Counted from the stretch's first letter, positions 17,239 to 27,227 are shown. The stretch: 64,000 nucleotides of DNA from Teichococcus oryzae (GCF_008386565.1 NZ_VUKA01000002.1:488522-552521), one strand, 5' to 3'. The notes: generated by a model not told the origin, from the sequence alone. Numbers and translations are program-made.

Positions 17239-17591
17239 GCGTGGCTTGCATCGGAACCGCGGCGGTGGTGCAGTCCCGGCCCATGGCAGCCCCTTCCAAG
17301 CCCGTCCCCCCCAGACCCGCCGCCGCCGCGCCGGCCGCGTCCGAGATCACGCTCGACCTGCAGGGGCTGACCTGCCCCTTGCCCGTGCTGCGCGCCAACC
17401 GCGCCCTGCGCGGCATGAAGGCCGGGGAACGGCTCACCGTGCTGGCCAGCGACCCCGCGAGCGTCAAGGATTTCCAGGCCTATAGCCGGGAAACCGGCCA
17501 CGCCCTGGTCAGCTTCAGCGAAACGGCCGGGTTGTTCCGGTTCACCCTGCGCAAGCGGGAAGACAAGCGGGACGAGCCGCCGCCCGAATGA
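17235..17591 (+). CDS. TusA-family sulfurtransferase-like protein
   Basis: Protein of 118 residues with a TusA/SirA domain in the C-terminal 80. The key motif is [15 protein letters not shown], with the Cys of the CPxP motif that carries persulfide sulfur in TusA. GTG 17235 overlaps the previous stop (GTGA); an ATG at 17283 would give 102 residues and is a reasonable alternative because residues 1-35 are Pro/Ala-rich and non-conserved. It overlaps the HDAC-like gene by 4 bases. It could serve tRNA thiolation, molybdenum cofactor sulfuration or sulfur trafficking; partner genes tusBCDE are not nearby. Confidence 0.85.
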   Translation: MSVACIGTAAVVQSRPMAAPSKPVPPRPAAAAPAASEITLDLQGLTCPLPVLRANRALRGMKAGERLTVLASDPASVKDFQAYSRETGHALVSFSETAGLFRFTLRKREDKRDEPPPE

Positions 17592-18517
17592 ACGTCCTCC
17601 TGGTCACCCACCATGCCTGCCTTGGGCACAGCAATGCGGATGACCATCCCGAATGTCCCGACCGCCTGCGGGCCGTGCTGAGGGCATTGGAAGCCGAGGA
17701 ATTCGCGCTGCTGTTGCGGGAGGAGGCGCCGGAGGCGACCGAGGAGCAGTTGTTGCGCGTGCACCGGCCGGAACATGTCGGCGCCGTGCTGGGCATCCGC
17801 CCGCCGGAGGGCGAATGGGTGATGCTGGATGCGGAAACCGGCATGGCCGCCGGCAGCGCCGACGCCGCGCTGCGTGCCGCCGGCGCCGGCATCGCCGCCG
17901 TGGATGCGGTGTGCCGGGGCGAGGTGAAGCGCGCCTTCTGCGCCGTGCGCCCGCCCGGCCATCACGCCGAGCCGGACCGCCCGATGGGCTTCTGCCTGTT
18001 CTCCAACGCCGCCATCGCGGCCCGCCACGCCATCGCCGCGCACCGCATGCGGCGCGTCGCCATCCTGGATTTCGACGTGCATCACGGCAACGGCACCCAG
18101 GCGGCGGTGGAGCGCGACCCGGCGATCCTGTTCGCCTCCAGCCACCAATGGCCCTGCTATCCCGGCACCGGGCATGAGCGGGAACGGGGCGTCGGCAACA
18201 TCCACAACGCCACCCTGCCACCAGGCGCCGAGCCCGGCCTGTTTCGCGAGGCCTGGCGGGACATTCTGCTGCCGGCGGTGGAGGAATTCGTGCCGGAGTT
18301 GATCATTATCTCGGCCGGCTTCGATGCCCATGCGCGCGATCCATTGGCCCAGCTCAGGCTGCGCGAGGCGGATTTCGCCTGGCTGACGGAGCGAATCTGC
18401 GATCTGGCGGACCGCATCTGCGGTGGCCGGGTCGTCTCGACGCTGGAAGGCGGTTATGATCTGCCGGCGCTGGCCAGCAGCGCCGCGGCGCATGTTCGCG
18501 CGTTGATGAATGGCTGA
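17588..18517 (+). CDS. histone deacetylase family protein (acetylpolyamine/acetoin-type amidohydrolase)
   Basis: Zinc-dependent arginase/deacetylase-fold enzyme of 309 residues. Residues seen are [11 protein letters not shown] near 20, [18 protein letters not shown] near 122-139, the metal site [10 protein letters not shown] near 160-169, and [12 protein letters not shown] near 240. All zinc ligands (Asp, His, Asp) are present. The predicted reaction is deacetylation of an acetylated amine or protein lysine. It is tightly packed between the TusA-like gene and xseB, an order common in alphaproteobacteria. The physiological substrate is not known. Confidence 0.9.
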   Translation: MNVLLVTHHACLGHSNADDHPECPDRLRAVLRALEAEEFALLLREEAPEATEEQLLRVHRPEHVGAVLGIRPPEGEWVMLDAETGMAAGSADAALRAAGAGIAAVDAVCRGEVKRAFCAVRPPGHHAEPDRPMGFCLFSNAAIAARHAIAAHRMRRVAILDFDVHHGNGTQAAVERDPAILFASSHQWPCYPGTGHERERGVGNIHNATLPPGAEPGLFREAWRDILLPAVEEFVPELIIISAGFDAHARDPLAQLRLREADFAWLTERICDLADRICGGRVVSTLEGGYDLPALASSAAAHVRALMNG

Positions 18518-18542
18518 ACCGCAGCACAAGGTTTTCTGTTTG

Positions 18543-18791
18543 ATGCCCGAGACAACCAACCCGCCGGAGGTTTCCTCCCTGTCCTTCGAGGATGCCCTGG
18601 CCGAGCTGGATGCCATCGTCCGCAAGCTGGAGGGCGGCCAGTCCCGGCTGGAGGAGGCGATCGCCGATTACGAGCGCGGCGCCGCGCTGCGCCGCCATTG
18701 CGAAGCCAAGCTGGCGGAGGCCGAGGGCAAGGTGCAGGCCATTGTCGCGGGCCCCGATGGCGCCGCCACCGGGCTGCGGGACATGGGCTGA
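18543..18791 (+). CDS. xseB: exodeoxyribonuclease VII small subunit
   Basis: XseB of 82 residues. The helical core reads SFEDALAELDAIVRKLEGG then EEAIADYERGAALRRHCEAK, the family signature. ATG 18543 gives the usual length; ATG 18510 (93 residues) overlaps the HDAC-like gene end by 8 bases and cannot be excluded. It pairs with XseA, not in this window, to form exonuclease VII, which degrades single-stranded DNA. It lies directly before ispA, as in many proteobacteria. Confidence 0.9.
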   Translation: MPETTNPPEVSSLSFEDALAELDAIVRKLEGGQSRLEEAIADYERGAALRRHCEAKLAEAEGKVQAIVAGPDGAATGLRDMG

Positions 18792-18796
18792 CCACG

Positions 18797-19714
18797 ATGA
18801 GCGGCGCCGCCCCCGAAACCGCTTCTCCGCTGCTCGCCGCGCTTGCCGCCTCGGTGGCGGAGATCGAGAACGCGCTGGACACGCTGCTGCCGCCCGAGGA
18901 AGGGCCGGAGGCGCCGCTTTACGCCGCCATGCGCTACGCGGCGCTGGGGGGCGGCAAGCGGCTGCGCGGCTTCCTGGTGCTGGAAGGGGCGGCGCAGTTC
19001 CGCGTGTCCCGCACCTCCGCGCTGCGCGTCGCCGCGGCGATCGAGATGCTGCATGCCTATTCGCTGGCGCATGACGACCTGCCGGCGATGGACAATGACG
19101 ACCTGCGCCGCGGCAGGCCGACCCTGCACAAGGCCTTTGACGAGGCCACCGCCATCCTGGCCGGGGACGCGCTGCAGGCGCATGCCTTCGCCGTGCTGGC
19201 GCATGAGGACACCCATTCCGACCCGGCGGTGCGGGCCGATCTGTGCCTGCGCCTGGCCCAGGCCGCCGGGCCGCGCGGCATGTGCGGCGGGCAGATGCTG
19301 GACATGCTGGCTGAAAGCAGCAGGGAGCCGGCGACCGAGGCCTCGATCGGCCGGCTGCAGGTGCTGAAGACCGGCAAGCTGATCGAGTTCTCGGCCGAGG
19401 CCGGTGCCATTCTCGGCAAGGCGCCGGGGATGCAGCGCCATTGCCTGCTGGCCTATGGGCGGGAACTCGGCGCCGCCTTCCAGATCGCGGACGACATCCT
19501 GGACGCCACCGCCACGGCGGCGGAAACCGGCAAGGCCACCGGCAAGGATGCGGCGGCGGGAAAGGCCACCCTGGTCGGGCTGCTCGGGCTGGAACGGGCC
19601 CGCATCCAGGCCGAACGGCTCGCGGAACAGGCGGTGTCGCATCTCGACAGCTTCGGCGAACGGGCTGACCTGTTGCGGATGCTGGCTGCCTACACCATTC
19701 ACCGGAGGTCCTGA
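18797..19714 (+). CDS. ispA: polyprenyl synthetase, farnesyl diphosphate synthase
   Basis: Short-chain trans-prenyl diphosphate synthase of 305 residues. The first aspartate-rich motif, in [11 protein letters not shown], begins near residue 92, and the second in QIADDILD near 230; [10 protein letters not shown] supplies the IPP-binding basic residues. The length and the two small residues before the first motif suit farnesyl diphosphate synthase, although geranylgeranyl synthesis cannot be excluded. ATG 18797 lies 5 bases after the xseB stop. It shares the last base of its stop with the first base of the dxs start (19714), so the two isoprenoid genes are coupled. Confidence 0.92.
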   Translation: MSGAAPETASPLLAALAASVAEIENALDTLLPPEEGPEAPLYAAMRYAALGGGKRLRGFLVLEGAAQFRVSRTSALRVAAAIEMLHAYSLAHDDLPAMDNDDLRRGRPTLHKAFDEATAILAGDALQAHAFAVLAHEDTHSDPAVRADLCLRLAQAAGPRGMCGGQMLDMLAESSREPATEASIGRLQVLKTGKLIEFSAEAGAILGKAPGMQRHCLLAYGRELGAAFQIADDILDATATAAETGKATGKDAAAGKATLVGLLGLERARIQAERLAEQAVSHLDSFGERADLLRMLAAYTIHRRS

Positions 19715-21681
19715 TGGCGAACCCACCGAACCAGGCGCCGCACACGCCTCTGCTGGACCGGGTGCGATATCCCTCCGACCTGAAGAACTTCTCGGCCGAT
19801 CAGCTGAAGCAGGTCGCCGATGAGCTGCGGGCGGAAACCATCCACGCGGTCAGCCAGACGGGCGGGCATCTCGGCGCCAGCCTGGGCGTGGTGGAGCTGA
19901 CGGTCGCCATCCACGCCGTGTTCGACACGCCGAAGGACCGGCTGCTGTGGGATGTCGGGCACCAGACCTATCCGCACAAGATCCTGACCGGGCGCCGCGA
20001 CCGCATCCGCACCCTGCGCCAGGGCGGCGGCCTGTCCGGCTTCACCCGGCGGAGCGAGAGCGAATACGACCCGTTCGGCGCCGCGCATTCCTCCACCTCG
20101 ATTTCCGCCGGCCTCGGCATGGCGGTGGCGCGCGACCTGAAGCGCGCCGGCGCCAAGAACGGAACGGCCAAGCGTGACGACCGGCAGGTCATCGCCGTGA
20201 TCGGCGACGGCGCCATGAGCGCGGGCATGGCCTATGAGGCCATGAACAATGCCGGCGCCATGAAGTCCCGCCTTATCGTGGTGCTGAACGACAACGACAT
20301 GTCGATCGCCCCGCCGGTGGGCGCCATGTCGGCCTATCTGTCGCGGCTGATCTCCTCGCGCCCCTTCCTGTCGCTGCGCGAGGTGATGGCGAAGGTGGCC
20401 CGACGCTTCCCCGCGCCGCTGGAGCGCGCCGCCCGCCGCGCCGACGAGTTCGCCCGCGGCATGCTGACCGGCGGCACGCTGTTCGAGGAGCTGGGCTTCT
20501 ATTATGTCGGCCCGATCGACGGGCACAACATGGACCACCTGCTGCCGCTGCTGCGCAACCTGCGCGACGCGGAGGATGGCGCGCCGATCCTGCTGCACGT
20601 CGTCACCCAGAAGGGCAAGGGCTATGCCCCGGCCGAGGCGGCGAGCGACAAGTACCACGCCGTTTCCAAGTTCAACGTCATCACTGGCGCGCAAAGCAAG
20701 GCGCCCCCCGGCCCGCCCACCTACACCAAGGTGTTCGCGCAGGCGCTGGTGGCCGAGGCGGAGGCGGATGAGCGCATCGTGGCCGTGACCGCCGCGATGC
20801 CCTCCGGCACCGGGCTCGACCTGTTCGAGAAGCGCTTCCCGAAGCGGACCTTCGATGTGGGCATCGCCGAGCAGCATGCCGTCACCTTCGCCGCCGGCAT
20901 GGCGACGGAGGGGATGAAGCCCTTCGTGGCCATCTATTCCACCTTTCTCCAGCGCGCCTATGACCAGGTGGTGCATGACGTGGCGCTGCAGAAGCTGCCC
21001 GTCCGCTTCGCGCTCGACCGCGCCGGGCTGGTCGGCGCCGATGGCGCGACCCATGCCGGCGCCTATGACATCGCCTATCTCGGCTGCATCCCTGAGATGG
21101 TGCTGATGGCCTCGGCCGACGAGGCGGAGCTGGCCCACATGGTGGCCACGGCCGCCGCCTTTGACGAGGGGCCGACCGCCATCCGCTTCCCGCGGGGCGA
21201 GGGCTTCGGCCTGGTGCCGGTGCCGGCGCGCGGCACGGTGCTGGAGATCGGCAAGGGGCGGGTGCTGCGCGAAGGCAGCACGGTGGCGCTGCTGTCCTAT
21301 GGCGCGCGGCTGCAGGAATGCCTGAAGGCGGCGGAGGAGCTGGCTTCGCGCGGGCTGTCCTGCACCGTGGCCGATGCCCGCTTCGCCAAGCCGCTGGACA
21401 CCGCCCTGGTGGAACGGCTGGCGCGGGAGCACGAGGTGCTGATCACCATCGAGGAAGGCTCGGCCTGCGGCTTCGGCGCGCTGGTGATGCAGCACCTGGC
21501 CTGGAAGGGCGCCTTCGATGCCGGGTTGAAGTTCCGGCCCATGACGCTGCCGGATGCCTTCATCGACCATGATGCGCCGAAGCTCCAATACGACCATGCC
21601 GGGCTTTCGGCGCGCGCCATCGCCGATGCGGCGGTGGCGGCGCTGGGCCGCGGGGCCGGGGCCATTCCGGCACGGGCCTGA
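19714..21681 (+). CDS. dxs: 1-deoxy-D-xylulose-5-phosphate synthase
   Basis: DXS of 655 residues, the first enzyme of the MEP isoprenoid pathway (pyruvate plus glyceraldehyde 3-phosphate). The thiamine diphosphate motif runs from GDGAMSAG to the Asn of NDNDMS near residues 165-195, the transketolase-type motif is [15 protein letters not shown] near 430, and the C-terminal domain ends in [18 protein letters not shown] near residue 52 is the conserved N-terminal His loop. Full-length and intact. Cotranscribed with ispA, so the first and a later step of isoprenoid supply are linked. Confidence 0.96.
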   Translation: MANPPNQAPHTPLLDRVRYPSDLKNFSADQLKQVADELRAETIHAVSQTGGHLGASLGVVELTVAIHAVFDTPKDRLLWDVGHQTYPHKILTGRRDRIRTLRQGGGLSGFTRRSESEYDPFGAAHSSTSISAGLGMAVARDLKRAGAKNGTAKRDDRQVIAVIGDGAMSAGMAYEAMNNAGAMKSRLIVVLNDNDMSIAPPVGAMSAYLSRLISSRPFLSLREVMAKVARRFPAPLERAARRADEFARGMLTGGTLFEELGFYYVGPIDGHNMDHLLPLLRNLRDAEDGAPILLHVVTQKGKGYAPAEAASDKYHAVSKFNVITGAQSKAPPGPPTYTKVFAQALVAEAEADERIVAVTAAMPSGTGLDLFEKRFPKRTFDVGIAEQHAVTFAAGMATEGMKPFVAIYSTFLQRAYDQVVHDVALQKLPVRFALDRAGLVGADGATHAGAYDIAYLGCIPEMVLMASADEAELAHMVATAAAFDEGPTAIRFPRGEGFGLVPVPARGTVLEIGKGRVLREGSTVALLSYGARLQECLKAAEELASRGLSCTVADARFAKPLDTALVERLAREHEVLITIEEGSACGFGALVMQHLAWKGAFDAGLKFRPMTLPDAFIDHDAPKLQYDHAGLSARAIADAAVAALGRGAGAIPARA

Positions 21682-21689
21682 TCATCTCT

Positions 21690-21717
21690 GCCCGGAAGGG
21701 CCGCCGCCCTTCCGGGC
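21690..21717 (+). terminator. 11-bp GC hairpin after dxs
   Basis: GCCCGGAAGGG (21690-21700) pairs perfectly with CCCTTCCGGGC (21707-21717) around a six-base loop, 8 bases after the dxs stop. No U-tract follows. It may attenuate transcription between dxs and tlyA. Confidence 0.5.
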
Positions 21718-21829
21718 CGGAGTGGGCCATTTCCCGCCGGTGATGGCGGGTCGCGGGTGGCGCCGGTCCCTGGGGGCGCGGATGCGCCCCGCCGGGCCAG
21801 CGCCCACCGCCTTCGGAGTTTCAGAAGCA

Positions 21830-22570
21830 ATGCCCAAGCAAAGAGCCGACCTCGCCCTGGTGGAGCGTGGCCTGGTGGAATCCCGCGCCAAGGCGCAGGC
21901 GCTGATCATGGCCGGCAAGGTGTTTTCCAACACCAGGCGGGTGGAGAAGCCGGGACAGCCTGTCGCCGGGGACACGCCGCTGGAGGTGAAGGGGCAGGAG
22001 CATCCCTGGGTCAGCCGCGGCGGCATGAAGCTGGCCCATGCGCTGGAGCATTTCGCGCTGGACCCGGCCGGGCGGATCGCGCTGGATGTGGGCGCCTCCA
22101 CCGGCGGCTTCACCGACGTGCTTCTGCATCATGGCGCGGCCAAGGTCTACGCCGTGGATGTGGGCCATGGGCAATTGGCCTGGAAGCTGCGCAGCGATGA
22201 GCGGGTGGTGGTGATGGAACGGACCAACGCCCGCTGGCTGGATGCCACGCTGGTGCCGGAGGCACCTGGCATCGTGGTGTGCGATGCTTCCTTTATCGGC
22301 CTGGCCACGGTGCTGCCGGCGGCGCTCGGGCTGGCGGCGCCGGGGGCCTGGGCGGTGGCGCTGATCAAGCCGCAATTCGAGGCGGGGCCCGACAAGGTCG
22401 GCAAGGGCGGCGTGGTGCGCGACCCCGCGGTGCATGACTCCGTCTGTGCCACCGTGCGGAACTGGTGGAAGGCGCTACCGGGCTGGACGGTTCTGGGGAT
22501 CGAGCCGAGCCCCATTCTGGGGCCCGAGGGCAACCGGGAATTTCTGATCGCCGCACGCAAGGAAGGCTAG
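21830..22570 (+). CDS. tlyA: TlyA family rRNA (cytidine-2'-O)-methyltransferase
   Basis: TlyA-type protein of 246 residues with an N-terminal S4 RNA-binding domain (RADLALVERGLVESRAKAQA in parts, residues 4-65) and an FtsJ-like methyltransferase domain (ALDVGASTGGFTDVLL near 82-97, and KPQFEAG near 180). Homologues methylate 16S and 23S rRNA at cytidine 2'-OH and were once called hemolysins; haemolysis should not be assumed. The start at 21830 gives the canonical MPKQRADLAL. It lies about 150 bases after dxs, the usual neighbour. Confidence 0.92.
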   Translation: MPKQRADLALVERGLVESRAKAQALIMAGKVFSNTRRVEKPGQPVAGDTPLEVKGQEHPWVSRGGMKLAHALEHFALDPAGRIALDVGASTGGFTDVLLHHGAAKVYAVDVGHGQLAWKLRSDERVVVMERTNARWLDATLVPEAPGIVVCDASFIGLATVLPAALGLAAPGAWAVALIKPQFEAGPDKVGKGGVVRDPAVHDSVCATVRNWWKALPGWTVLGIEPSPILGPEGNREFLIAARKEG

Positions 22571-22589
22571 AGAAAGGCCGAAGGCCGCC

Positions 22590-22736
22590 TCAGGCGGCGC
22601 GGGGCGCCGCCATTTTGCCGGCCGTCGCGATTTCCTGCAGCAGGGACCAGACGCGGTGCGGGTCCATCCGCACCTCGGGGTCGTTCAGCAGGCGATCAAG
22701 CTCCAGGAGCTTGGCTTCCATGTCGCGCTCGGACAT
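22590..22736 (-). CDS. small conserved-looking 48-residue protein
   Basis: Frame of 48 residues starting ATG 22736, highly charged, with EAKLLELDRLLNDPEVRMDP then VWSLLQEIA. The first half resembles the N-terminal helix of release factor 1, but no RF domain follows. Codon use is strongly third-position G/C as in neighbouring genes. It converges with tlyA (19 bases apart) across a small GCCGCC/GGCGGC repeat. The sequence suggests an amphipathic helix; function unknown. Confidence 0.55.
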   Translation of the reverse strand: MSERDMEAKLLELDRLLNDPEVRMDPHRVWSLLQEIATAGKMAAPRAA

Positions 22737-22848
22737 CGTTGGTCTCGTCTCTGGCACGGCGGTTACGGAGTTCGTGCAACGCAACATGGCCCGGAAAGTT
22801 ACAGCTGGGCGATGGAACGTTGTCGTGACCGGCGCAGAAAAGCACCGC

Positions 22849-24051
22849 TCAGGCCAGGGAGGAGATTGCCGGCTGCAATTCGGGCCGCGCCGCCTCGCGG
22901 TGCCCCTGGTTGCGGAAGCGTACTTCGCCCTGCGCGGCCGCGTCGGGCGGGGCGCAGTCAAACATCTCCAGGCGGGTGACGCAGCTGGCGGCGGTGATCC
23001 GCGCCGCGTCCGGCGTGGTGAAGAAGCGGCGGATGCTGCCTTCCAGTTCCAGCGTTTCCCGCAGGCCGCGCCATTCGGAACGGTCCACATCTTCCAGGAA
23101 AACGGAAACAAGGCCGGCGCAGGTGCCGGACAGGCGGCTCATCGCGGCGTTGCCGAGGCGGCGCGTGATGGCCGCGGCGATGGCATTCTCCCGCCCGGCC
23201 CGCGCGGCCATGACAAAGACGCTGCTGCCGGTGGCATCGCTGGTCACGGCCAGATGCGCGTCGGGACCGAACTGGCTGCGCAGCCGGGCCGAGAAACCGG
23301 CCCCCGCCGCCTGCACCCCCGCCAGCAGCAGCGGGTCAAGCTTCAGCACGGCGGCGCCATTGGCATCCTGCCGCTTCTGGTCGGCCAGCATGGTGCTGAC
23401 GCGTTGCTGCAGGGCGGCCAGTTCCTCCGGGCTCTGGATGCCGTCCGGCAGGGTCATCTTCAGCAGGTAGCGGCCCGGATGGGCGGCCAGCCAGTTCTGC
23501 AGCTCCGGATTCACCCCATCCACCAGGGTGAACCAGTCGCCGCGGTTCAGGTGGCGCCCTTCCTCGGCCGAGACGGTTTCGCAGACCAGCTCGGCCCGCG
23601 CCTCGCCATATTCGAGCATCAGGTCGTGCGGGGTTCCGTCGGTCAGGCCGGTGAAATGCACGGTGAAGCCACGGGCGCGCTGGCGTGCGGCTTCCCGCAG
23701 CAGGTGAAAGAGCGGGATCAGCGTCGCCTCGCCCACCAGCCCTTCGAGCAGGCGCTGGCGGAGCCGTTCGCGCGGAGGCTCCGGCAGGGTGTCGGCCAGG
23801 GCCACGGCATCGCGCGCCAGGCCGATGATGCGGCGCTCGGCCCGGTTGGGCGCGACCCCGTTCTCCGGCTTCGCCAGCTTCGACAGGATCAGCTCAAGGG
23901 CATGGCGCTGCTGCGTGGCGCGGCCGCACCAGGAATTCGGCACAGCACGCCGCGCGATCTCCGCCATGCGGTCCCGCCACGGCGCCTCGCCCGCCAGCGC
24001 CAGGAAGCCAAGGCAATCCTGACGGCCAGAGGCATCATCGGTGCGCTGCAT
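22849..24051 (-). CDS. unrecognised 400-residue protein
   Basis: Soluble protein of 400 residues with no signal peptide or membrane segment. The middle part reads PHDLMLEYGEARAELVCETVSAEEG, then a YLLKMTLPDGI strand, and the C-terminal third is mixed alpha/beta with a late Cys-containing tail (MFDCAPP). The core has a faint look of a nuclease-like beta-alpha fold but lacks a convincing catalytic motif. ATG 24051 is preceded by GGGAGAGGCTGAAGCC; an ATG at 24129 is also in frame. It follows aroC by 95 bases on the same strand and may be its operon partner. Confidence 0.7.
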   Translation of the reverse strand: MQRTDDASGRQDCLGFLALAGEAPWRDRMAEIARRAVPNSWCGRATQQRHALELILSKLAKPENGVAPNRAERRIIGLARDAVALADTLPEPPRERLRQRLLEGLVGEATLIPLFHLLREAARQRARGFTVHFTGLTDGTPHDLMLEYGEARAELVCETVSAEEGRHLNRGDWFTLVDGVNPELQNWLAAHPGRYLLKMTLPDGIQSPEELAALQQRVSTMLADQKRQDANGAAVLKLDPLLLAGVQAAGAGFSARLRSQFGPDAHLAVTSDATGSSVFVMAARAGRENAIAAAITRRLGNAAMSRLSGTCAGLVSVFLEDVDRSEWRGLRETLELEGSIRRFFTTPDAARITAASCVTRLEMFDCAPPDAAAQGEVRFRNQGHREAARPELQPAISSLA

Positions 24052-24146
24052 CGGCTTCAGCCTCTCCCATCGGACCAGGATACCTTTCCGGAGGGCGAAA
24101 CGCCGCGTCAAGCGGAGGGTTGGCCGCATGCAAGCGACCTTCACGA

Positions 24147-25253
24147 TTAGTTGCGGGGCAGGCGCGCCTGCGAGGGTGCCTCCGGATTCTGCGCCCGGTG
24201 CCGCAGCAGATGATCCGCCAGGACGCAGGCCAGCATGGCCTCGCCCACCGGCACGGCGCGGATGCCGACGCAAGGATCATGGCGGCCCTTGGTCAGCACC
24301 TCGACCTCGGCTCCAAAGCGGTCCACCGACTGGCGCGGCGTCAGGATGGAGGAGGTGGGCTTCACCGCGAAGCGCGCCACCACCGGCTGGCCGGTGGAGA
24401 TGCCGCCCAGGATGCCGCCCGCATGGTTGGACAGGAACTGCACCGTGCCATCCGGGTTCATGCGCATCTCGTCGGCATTGGATTCACCGTCCAGCGCCGC
24501 GCCGCTGAAGCCTTCGCCGATTTCCACGCCCTTCACGGCGTTGATGCTCATCAGGGCGGCGGCGATGTCGGCATCCAGCTTTCCATAAAGCGGGGCACCC
24601 AGGCCCGGCGGCAGGCCTTCCGCCACCACCTCGATCACCGCGCCCAGGCTGCTGCCGGCCTTGCGGGTGGCGGCCAGGGATTCTTCCCACAGCGGCACGG
24701 CCTGGGGGTCGGGGCAGAAGAACGGGTTGCGATTCACCTCGTCCCATTCGAAGCGCGTGCGGTTGATGCCGAGAGGCCCCATCGCGACCATGGCGCCACG
24801 GATGGCGATGGCATCGCCCAGCACCTTGCGGGCGATGGCGCCGGCGGCGACCCGGATGGCGGTTTCGCGCGCCGAGGACCGGCCGCCACCGCGGTAATCC
24901 CGCACACCATATTTTAGATGGTAGGTCAGGTCCGCATGGCCGGGGCGGAAGCGGTCCCTGATGTCCCCGTAATCCTTGCTGCGCTGGTCCTGGTTCTCGA
25001 TCATGAAGGCGATCGGGGTGCCGGTGGTCATCCCCTCGAACACGCCGGACAGCAGGCGGACCTGATCCGGCTCCTGCCGCTGCGTCACGAATTTGGACTG
25101 GCCTGGGCGGCGGCGGTCCAGAAAGGGCTGGATATCGGCTTCCGACAGCGCGAGGCCCGGCGGACAGCCATCCACGATGCCGCCGATAGCGGGGCCATGG
25201 CTTTCACCCCAGCTGGTGACGCGGAACAGATGGCCGAAACTGTTGTGGGACAT
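24147..25253 (-). CDS. aroC: chorismate synthase
   Basis: AroC of 368 residues, which converts 5-enolpyruvylshikimate 3-phosphate to chorismate using reduced FMN. All three signature regions are visible: [19 protein letters not shown] near 17-35, RPGHADLTY near 104 with [10 protein letters not shown] near 122, and [10 protein letters not shown] near 310. Full-length. It lies at the end of a minus-strand run that begins with fabI and contains four small proteins, so it may share their promoter. Confidence 0.96.
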   Translation of the reverse strand: MSHNSFGHLFRVTSWGESHGPAIGGIVDGCPPGLALSEADIQPFLDRRRPGQSKFVTQRQEPDQVRLLSGVFEGMTTGTPIAFMIENQDQRSKDYGDIRDRFRPGHADLTYHLKYGVRDYRGGGRSSARETAIRVAAGAIARKVLGDAIAIRGAMVAMGPLGINRTRFEWDEVNRNPFFCPDPQAVPLWEESLAATRKAGSSLGAVIEVVAEGLPPGLGAPLYGKLDADIAAALMSINAVKGVEIGEGFSGAALDGESNADEMRMNPDGTVQFLSNHAGGILGGISTGQPVVARFAVKPTSSILTPRQSVDRFGAEVEVLTKGRHDPCVGIRAVPVGEAMLACVLADHLLRHRAQNPEAPSQARLPRN

Positions 25254-25350
25254 GAAAACGCACCGGCGGGAGAACAGGATCGCCGGTTATGCGGAAAGCG
25301 GCGGCAAAGGCCAAGGGCCCCTGCCGCCGCGCCGGCCGGTCAGGCGGGTT

Positions 25351-25587
25351 TCAGGCGCCTGATTGCGGCGTCTTGCGGCGGCCGCCGGCGGGAAACACGT
25401 CCACCGGCCCGCCCAGCGTTTGCGCCAGCTCGTTCATTTCGCCGGGCTGCGTTTCCCCGGGCTGGATCGGCTGGCGGATGGTGCCGCTGGCGGTTTCCTG
25501 CTGTTCCGCCTCGCCCTGGTGGGATTTGCGGATGGTGCCGCTGTCCCGCGGGTTCATCCGGTCACGGTTCTGTTGCGGATCGGCCAT
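25351..25587 (-). CDS. small disordered hydrophilic protein (78 aa)
   Basis: Protein of 78 residues, rich in Gln, Glu, Gly, Pro and Thr, with no hydrophobic core. It has GTIRKSHQGEAEQQETASGTIRQP in overlapping parts, giving two SGTIR repeats. ATG 25587 follows AGGAGGCACCTGA, a strong binding site that supports real translation. It is fourth in a set of four similar small genes between fabI and aroC. No family recognised; an intrinsically disordered or stress-protective role is only a guess. Confidence 0.65.
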   Translation of the reverse strand: MADPQQNRDRMNPRDSGTIRKSHQGEAEQQETASGTIRQPIQPGETQPGEMNELAQTLGGPVDVFPAGGRRKTPQSGA

Positions 25588-25608
25588 TCAGGTGCCTCCT
25601 TGTTCCGC

Positions 25609-25830
25609 TCAGGATTTCTCGGTGGTGTCGTGGACGTGGTGCCGGTCCCGCTCGCCGCCGCCGCCCGAGATCCGGCTGTTGCGGCTGTTGGTGGAGGAAC
25701 CGGGCTCCGGGCCTTCCGTGCCGCCGCCGCCCTTGTGCCCGGTGGCCGCGGATTTGCTGGGGTCCTGGCGGTTCTGGTGGCTGCTGCCGGGGCCGCCATG
25801 GCGTTCGGTGTCGGGGTCGCGTTCGGGCAT
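25609..25830 (-). CDS. small Gly/Ser-rich disordered protein (73 aa)
   Basis: Protein of 73 residues dominated by Gly, Ser, Arg, Asn and Asp, with patches such as GHKGGGGTEGPEPGSS and ISGGGGERDRHHVHD. ATG 25830 follows AAGGAGAAGGCAGC. It lacks membrane segments and Cys. The composition resembles hydrophilin-like or stress-induced KGG-type small proteins, though the canonical KGG repeat is absent. The spacing to the next gene is 21 bases, which supports one operon. Confidence 0.65.
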   Translation of the reverse strand: MPERDPDTERHGGPGSSHQNRQDPSKSAATGHKGGGGTEGPEPGSSTNSRNSRISGGGGERDRHHVHDTTEKS

Positions 25831-25881
25831 GCTGCCTTCTCCTTGGCCGGTTGGTGGACCAGTCGGGGGCCGGTCGGGCTG

Positions 25882-26070
25882 TCAGCGGTCCTGCTGGTAG
25901 CCCTGGTGGGTGGTGTTCTGCTGGATGTCGGCGCTGCGGCCCTGGTTCTGCGGGATGTTGTTCTGCGGCCGCGCCTTCTGTTCCGCCTTGGCGGCGGGGG
26001 ATTCGCGGTCGGCTCCGGGGACCTTGGGCTGGTTCTCCGGCGGCACGGGCGGCATATGCGCCTTGCTCAT
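25882..26070 (-). CDS. small Gln/Pro-rich disordered protein (62 aa)
   Basis: Protein of 62 residues starting MSKAHMPPVPPENQP and ending in a Gln/Asn-rich tail (NNIPQNQGRSADIQQNTTHQ). ATG 26070 follows AAGGAGATCCAGTG. The frame extends upstream to 26232 without a better start, but that part overlaps the next gene and is rejected. Uncharacterised. Its composition parallels the neighbouring three small proteins. Confidence 0.65.
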   Translation of the reverse strand: MSKAHMPPVPPENQPKVPGADRESPAAKAEQKARPQNNIPQNQGRSADIQQNTTHQGYQQDR

Positions 26071-26104
26071 CACTGGATCTCCTTGGATGCTGGAAAAGGC
26101 GCGA

Positions 26105-26284
26105 CTAGCGGAGGCGGGCCCCGGCCTGTTCGGCGCGCTCCTTGCGCGCCTGCTCCTCGGCCATGGCGGCATCCGCCTCGGCTTCGCTGGAAGCGGGTTC
26201 GGTGGGCTGGCCGCTGCGCGGCGTGGGCCCATGCGCCCCGGGCGGCAGGGGCGGCTGCCCCGATTGAGGGGTCCGCTCGCTCAT
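26105..26284 (-). CDS. small Pro/Ala/Glu-rich disordered protein (59 aa)
   Basis: Protein of 59 residues with an N-terminal Pro/Gly part (QSGQPPLPPGAHGPTP) and a C-terminal charged helix (EAEADAAMAEEQARKERAEQ). ATG 26284 is the first of the four small genes after fabI; a complex hairpin lies immediately upstream, between fabI and this start. No known domain. The helix could mediate protein contacts. Confidence 0.62.
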   Translation of the reverse strand: MSERTPQSGQPPLPPGAHGPTPRSGQPTEPASSEAEADAAMAEEQARKERAEQAGARLR

Positions 26285-26293
26285 GCAGAAGCC

Positions 26294-26332
26294 TTCCCTT
26301 TCACGCGGCCGGCATGGCCGCATGGAAGGGAA
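26294..26332 (-). other. two-tier hairpin between fabI and the small-protein run
   Basis: Outer arms TTCCCTT (26294-26300) and AAGGGAA (26326-26332) enclose inner arms GCGGCC (26305-26310) and GGCCGC (26316-26321) with matched four-base internal loops. It sits 55 bases after the fabI stop and 9 bases before the first small gene. It could be a terminator, a processing site or an attenuator separating fabI expression from the downstream genes. Confidence 0.4.
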
Positions 26333-26387
26333 ACGGTCGCAGCTGTCGGGGGTTTCCGCGCCCGGCCCGATGGCCGGCGCAGCGGCG

Positions 26388-27227
<840 letters not shown>

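Noticed and set aside
21830-22570. Hemolysin
   Set aside because: The TlyA name is historical; S4 and FtsJ-like domains indicate rRNA methylation.
22755-22770. TGGCAC-N5-TTAC, resembling a sigma-54 promoter
   Set aside because: The nearly invariant GC of the -12 element is AC here, and it points towards the 3' end of a gene on the other strand.
23590-23660. PD-(D/E)xK-like nuclease core in the 400-residue protein
   Set aside because: The Asp and Glu spacing is suggestive but the catalytic Lys is missing, so no nuclease call is made.
22465-24150. Plus-strand frame of 561 codons
   Set aside because: Runs antisense to the 400-residue gene and has no good start or domain; the minus-strand frame has a ribosome binding site and normal composition.
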